In this document: positions 6,390 to 9,529 of the stretch, in pieces
How positions within the stretch are numbered: the stretch's first letter is position 1
How the letters are laid out: the number at the start of each line of letters is the position of its first letter
Source of the DNA: PBB1 sp040400875
GTDB lineage: Bacteria; Pseudomonadota; Gammaproteobacteria; Burkholderiales; Burkholderiaceae_C
Length of the DNA: 9,529 nt
Reading direction: 5' to 3'
Assembly (NCBI GenBank): GCA_040400875.1
Contig: JBBAPK010000060.1
Coordinates: 1-9,529 of the forward strand
The notes under the pieces: model-generated
Told to the model about the DNA's origin: nothing
What the model saw: only the letters and a program-made list of their open reading frames with translations
Database searches by the model: none
Position numbers and translations under genes: made by a program

Positions 6390-6800
6390 TCAGGTGGCCT
6401 GGGTTGCGCTGCCGCCCAGGCTTTCGCAGGCCCGGCGCAACCGCTGTTCAGCGGCATCCGCCACCGCGCGAACTTCGGACTTGCCGACCAGGCCGAACAT
6501 GATCTGAGGATTGAGGAATCCCACGACGACCCGTCCGGCCGCTTCTTCGCGCACGATCACATTGCAGGGCAGCAGCAGCCCGATGTCCGGTACGGCTGTG
6601 ACGGCCTGGTATGCGAGCGGTGGGTTACATGCGCCGAGGATGCGGTACGGCGGCATGTCCTTCCCGAGCTTCTCCTTCATGGCGTGCTGCACGTCAATGT
6701 CGCTCAGTATGCCGAAGCCCTCGGCCTTCAATGCGGCCGTGGTCTTCACGATCGCCTCATCGAACGACAGGCCGGTAAGTGTGGTGGTGAATCCGTACAT
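6390..6800 (-). CDS. DUF302 domain protein
   Basis: A 136-residue protein filled by one DUF302 domain. The typical core is visible: Y3 near the start, SFDEAIVKTTAALKAEGFGI (12-31), then PYRILGACNPPLA, IGLLLPCNVIV and FLNPQIMF. The two cysteines in GACNP and LPCN and the Pro-rich strands are the conserved positions I associate with the family. The biochemical role of DUF302 is not settled; it occurs near metal and redox genes. There is no signal peptide, so it is probably cytoplasmic. The start ATG at 6800 has a good GGAGG (6811-6807) 6 nt upstream. It follows the thioredoxin-ArsA gene by 26 nt and is almost certainly co-transcribed. A metalloid- or redox-related role is inferred only from that position. 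Confidence 0.85.
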   Translation of the reverse strand: MYGFTTTLTGLSFDEAIVKTTAALKAEGFGILSDIDVQHAMKEKLGKDMPPYRILGACNPPLAYQAVTAVPDIGLLLPCNVIVREEAAGRVVVGFLNPQIMFGLVGKSEVRAVADAAEQRLRRACESLGGSATQAT

Positions 6801-6826
6801 TGGGAACCTCCGTTTCGGATGGGAAC

Positions 6827-8845
6827 TCAGGCCGCAGCTGCGGCTGCCGTCTCCGGCGCATGGACCAGCTTCGACAGCTCACCGAGGCTGATCGGCGGCA
6901 CCGACAGCCAGGGCAGCGAGTAGAGCCGCCGTGCAAGGCCCGAGGACATGCGCTTGATCTGCTTGCGTTCCCCCGCAAGCCGGGCCTGCAGCAAGGGATC
7001 GTGCGTTCCCGCGGCCAGCACGCTCTTGTTGAGCACCCAGGCGTAGGGCTCGATGCGGGCGCGGCGCAGGTCGTCCTGCAACGCAGCCGCCTGCGACACC
7101 GGCGTCACCTCGGGCAAGGTCACCAGGATGATCTTCGTGTAGCCGGCGTCCTGAAGCCGCATGAGTGGCGTCACGACGCGCGCCGCGCCGTGGCCCTCGA
7201 ATTCGCGCGTCATCTGTCGGTGGTAAGCACCGGTCGCGTCCATCAGCAGCATCGAGTGCCCGGTGGGGGCGGTGTCCAGAACCACGAACGCACTGCGGCC
7301 CTCGCTGACGATGCGCGAGAAGGCATGGAACACCGCCACTTCCTCGGTGCAGGGAGACTGCAGGTCCTCCAGCAGCAGCGCCTGCTCCTGCGCGTCGAGG
7401 TTGGGGGACTTGGCAGCCATGATCTTGTCGATGTAGCGCTGTGTCTCGACCTTCGGGTCGATGCGGCTGACTTTGAGGCCAGGCAGGTCGCCTTCGAACG
7501 TGCCGTCCAGGTGCGCCGCCGGATCGGTGGTGCTCAGGTGCACGGTCTTGCCGCGCTGCACGAGGCCGATCGCGAGCGCCGCGGCGATGGTGGTCTTGCC
7601 GACGCCTCCCTTGCCCATCACCATGATCAGGCCGTGGCCGGCCGCGGCCAGGTCGTCGGCCAGCGCCGTCAGTCCGGGCAGCGGGTTGGCATCCAGGTCT
7701 TGGGAGGTGGTGGCGAGGGCCACCGGGGCTTCACCTGGCACTAGCAGCGCACGCAGTGCCTGCAGGCCAACCGTGTCGAACGGGCGCAGCGGCACCCGGT
7801 CCTGTGGCAGTTCTCGCAGCGATGCTGGCATGCCGTCCAGCGCCTGCTGCCCCAGGTCCTCGATCGCGCAGGCCACGGCATCGGCGCGGTCGCTGGCATG
7901 GAACACGCCGTTGACCGCCAGGCGCTGGTTGTTCAGGCCCAGCTCCCGCAATTCGACCGAGGTGCGCGCAGCCTCCGCGATGGCGCCGCGGTCGGGCCGG
8001 GTCACCAGGACGACCGTGGTCTTCGCGGGGTCGCTCAGCGCGTCGAGCGCGGCCTGGAAGCGGACCTCCTGCATCTTCAGGCCCGAGTGCGGCCCGAGAC
8101 ACGAGGCACCGCGGTCGTTGCCATCCAGGAAGCCGGTCCATGCCTTGGGCAGGCTGAGCAGTCGCAGCGTGTGCCCCGTCGGCGCCGTGTCGAAGACGAT
8201 GTGATCCCAGTCTTGCGCGCCGTCGGCGAGCAGGGAGGAGAACTCGTCGAACGAGGCGATCTCGGTCGTGCAGGCACCCGACAACTGCTCACGCACCGTC
8301 GACAGTTCCTCTGCAGTCGCGCCCGCCCCCATCTGCGCCAGCACGCGCTGGCGGTACGACTCGGCAGCGTTGTCGGGGTCGATGTTGAGCACAGACAGGC
8401 CCGGCGCACCCGGCACCGGAACGGGCGTGTTGCGCAACTCGATGCCGAGCATCTCGTCGAGGTTCGACGCAGCGTCGGTGCTGACCAGGAGCACATGCTT
8501 GCCGGCATCCGCGAGGCTCAGTGCGGCTGCGGTCGACAGCGAGGTCTTGCCGACCCCGCCTTTGCCCGTGAAGAACAGATGCCGGGTCGGGTGGGTCAAA
8601 AACCCGATGGCACCGGGCTTCAGCCAGGTCTGCACCTCCTCCCGCGAGGGAATGCCCCCGCTGTGCACGACCTTGCCATCGATCATGACGGCCGGCGTCG
8701 CTCGGACGCCTGCGCGCTGGATCTCCTCGCGGTTCTCGACCTTGACGATCTCGACGGCGACCCCGGATGCCAGAGCGGCCCGCTCGATCACACCGATGGT
8801 GCTGTGGCACTTGCTGCAGCCCGATCCCAGTACCTTGATTTCCAT
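6827..8845 (-). CDS. arsA: Arsenite/antimonite pump ATPase ArsA with fused N-terminal thioredoxin-like domain
   Basis: A 672-residue protein. Residues about 88-660 are a full two-half ArsA ATPase, close in length to plasmid R773 ArsA (583 residues). P-loops GKGGVGKT lie at 94-101 and 411-418; FDTAPTGHT and LDTAPTGHS (about 218-226, 523-531) are the signal-transduction motifs. The metalloid-binding cysteines matching R773 C113, C172 and C422 are all present: C192 in GACTTEIASFDEF, C249 in SCLGPHSGL, C499 in SPCTEEVAVF. ArsA hydrolyses ATP to drive As(III)/Sb(III) efflux through a membrane partner such as ArsB. Unusually, residues 1-78 add a thioredoxin-fold domain of the small TM0996/MTH895 type, with GSGCSKC (C10, C13) and a cis-proline motif RATPAVMIDG (P51). 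It might deliver or reduce the metalloid, a role normally played by separate ArsD. The start ATG at 8845 follows AGAGGA by 7 nt. The C-terminus is an alanine run. No permease is in view. Confidence 0.92.
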   Translation of the reverse strand: MEIKVLGSGCSKCHSTIGVIERAALASGVAVEIVKVENREEIQRAGVRATPAVMIDGKVVHSGGIPSREEVQTWLKPGAIGFLTHPTRHLFFTGKGGVGKTSLSTAAALSLADAGKHVLLVSTDAASNLDEMLGIELRNTPVPVPGAPGLSVLNIDPDNAAESYRQRVLAQMGAGATAEELSTVREQLSGACTTEIASFDEFSSLLADGAQDWDHIVFDTAPTGHTLRLLSLPKAWTGFLDGNDRGASCLGPHSGLKMQEVRFQAALDALSDPAKTTVVLVTRPDRGAIAEAARTSVELRELGLNNQRLAVNGVFHASDRADAVACAIEDLGQQALDGMPASLRELPQDRVPLRPFDTVGLQALRALLVPGEAPVALATTSQDLDANPLPGLTALADDLAAAGHGLIMVMGKGGVGKTTIAAALAIGLVQRGKTVHLSTTDPAAHLDGTFEGDLPGLKVSRIDPKVETQRYIDKIMAAKSPNLDAQEQALLLEDLQSPCTEEVAVFHAFSRIVSEGRSAFVVLDTAPTGHSMLLMDATGAYHRQMTREFEGHGAARVVTPLMRLQDAGYTKIILVTLPEVTPVSQAAALQDDLRRARIEPYAWVLNKSVLAAGTHDPLLQARLAGERKQIKRMSSGLARRLYSLPWLSVPPISLGELSKLVHAPETAAAAAA

Positions 8846-8925
8846 CTCGATGTCCTCTTCTTGATTTCACTCACCGGCGAAGTCGTTGTGCTGAGCGCCC
8901 GTGGCTCAACCCCTCAACATGCGCC

Positions 8926-9529
8926 CTATGCGTCCCGGGGTCTGTACGTCAGCGTACCGCCCTTCGTCTCGATCGGGTCCGGATCCGCTGCGTCGACGAA
9001 CCGCAACAGCCGCAAGGCGTTGAGGACCACCAAAACGGTCGCGCCCTCGTGGATGAGCACGGCGATGCCCATGCTGGCCAGGCCGAACATCGTGGCCGGA
9101 ATGAGCAACGCCACGACCCCGAAGGCCGCCCAGAGGTTCTGCTGGATGACGGTGTGCGAAGCACGGCTGAGAGCGATGGCGAAGGGGAGGCGCGACAGAT
9201 CGTCAGCCATCAGTGCCACGTCGGCCGTTTCCAGCGCCGCGTCGGTCCCGGCGCCGCCCATGGCGATGCCGATCGTCGCCCGTGCCATGGCCGGCGCGTC
9301 GTTCACACCGTCGCCGACCATCGCCACCATCTGCCTGTCCCGCATCAGCTCGTCGATGACCTTGAGCTTGTCCTCGGGCAGCAGGCCGGCCCGCACGTCG
9401 GTGATGCCGACGGATGCGGCGACGGCCTTCGCAACCTGCTCGTTGTCGCCTGTCAGCATCACGGTGCGGCGGATGCCCAACGATGCCAGCCGGGCGAACA
9501 CCTCTCGCATGGCCGGCCGTGGTGTGTCC
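8926..9529 (-). CDS. Heavy-metal-translocating P1B-type ATPase, C-terminal part
   Basis: Only the last 200 residues are in the window; the frame is open through the right edge and the N-terminal two thirds, including the phosphorylation site and metal-binding helix 6, are missing. The ATG at 9510 is internal: upstream codons continue as DTPRPAM, typical of this point in the P domain. MLTGDN and VGDGVNDAPAMA are the conserved P-domain hinge motifs of P-type ATPases. Two transmembrane helices follow, the last containing VLIHEGATVLVVLNALRLL. The HEGxT in this helix resembles the P1B-4 subgroup (Co/Zn/Cd-type, for example CzcP) more than ZntA, which has Asp here. The product exports a soft divalent metal from the cytoplasm. 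The TAG stop is 80 nt before the thioredoxin-ArsA start, on the same strand, so the two are probably in one operon. Confidence 0.88.
   Translation of the reverse strand, partial: DTPRPAMREVFARLASLGIRRTVMLTGDNEQVAKAVAASVGITDVRAGLLPEDKLKVIDELMRDRQMVAMVGDGVNDAPAMARATIGIAMGGAGTDAALETADVALMADDLSRLPFAIALSRASHTVIQQNLWAAFGVVALLIPATMFGLASMGIAVLIHEGATVLVVLNALRLLRFVDAADPDPIETKGGTLTYRPRDA

Noticed and set aside
5820..6923. Plus-strand open frame of 367 codons across the ssrA end, the gap, DUF302 and the arsA end
   Set aside because: It begins inside the tmRNA, crosses its terminator and then runs antisense to two well-supported genes. No domain or ribosome binding site supports it.
6800..7744. Plus-strand open frame of 314 codons antisense to arsA
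   Set aside because: It mirrors the ArsA coding sequence; the composition is Arg/His/Gly-rich and the ArsA frame has full motif support.
8892..8908. TGAGC/GCTCA hairpin between the P1B ATPase and thioredoxin-ArsA genes, considered as a terminator or operator
   Set aside because: The stem is only 5 bp with a 7-nt loop and no T run; nothing links it to an ArsR or MerR operator.

Overview
This window looks like chromosomal DNA of a betaproteobacterium of the order Burkholderiales, most likely family Comamonadaceae. Three things point there: the protein sequences, the gene order gyrA / ompA-like / ubiG / gph / ssrA, and an ANDxxFALAA-type tmRNA tag. The assignment comes from remembered family features and synteny; no search was run.

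Left half, 1-5895 (core genome). A partial gene for a secreted DUF2059-type protein (<1-424, minus) lies directly downstream of gyrA (421-3075, minus), and the two overlap by 4 nt. A 278-bp divergent intergenic region (3076-3353) separates gyrA from a plus-strand block: an OmpA-C-terminal-domain lipo-independent outer-membrane/periplasmic protein (3354-4016), an intrinsic terminator (4061-4088), ubiG (4104-4808), gph (4805-5470, overlapping ubiG by 4 nt) and the tmRNA gene ssrA (5483-5855), which ends in a strong terminator (5862-5894). Together these cover DNA topology, the cell envelope, ubiquinone synthesis, phosphoglycolate clean-up and ribosome rescue.

Middle, 5896-6389. About 490 bp lie between the ssrA terminator and the next gene. 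I see no convincing gene there. It holds small hairpins and three copies of a 10-bp word (TGCGGACTTC), two direct and one inverted. The 3' end of ssrA is a classic integration target for genomic islands, and what follows has a different character, so this is a plausible island boundary. No integrase is visible.

Right part, 6390-9529 (accessory metal/metalloid cassette, all minus strand, higher GC). In transcription order: the C-terminal third of a P1B-type heavy-metal ATPase (runs off the right edge), an ArsA-type arsenite/antimonite ATPase carrying an extra N-terminal thioredoxin-fold domain with a CxxC motif, and a DUF302 protein. The thioredoxin-ArsA fusion is the most unusual item. It looks like a metallochaperone or redox domain built into the pump ATPase, with all three metalloid-binding cysteines of classical ArsA retained. 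No ArsB, ACR3, ArsP, ArsR or ArsD is inside the window, so its membrane partner and regulator are unknown.
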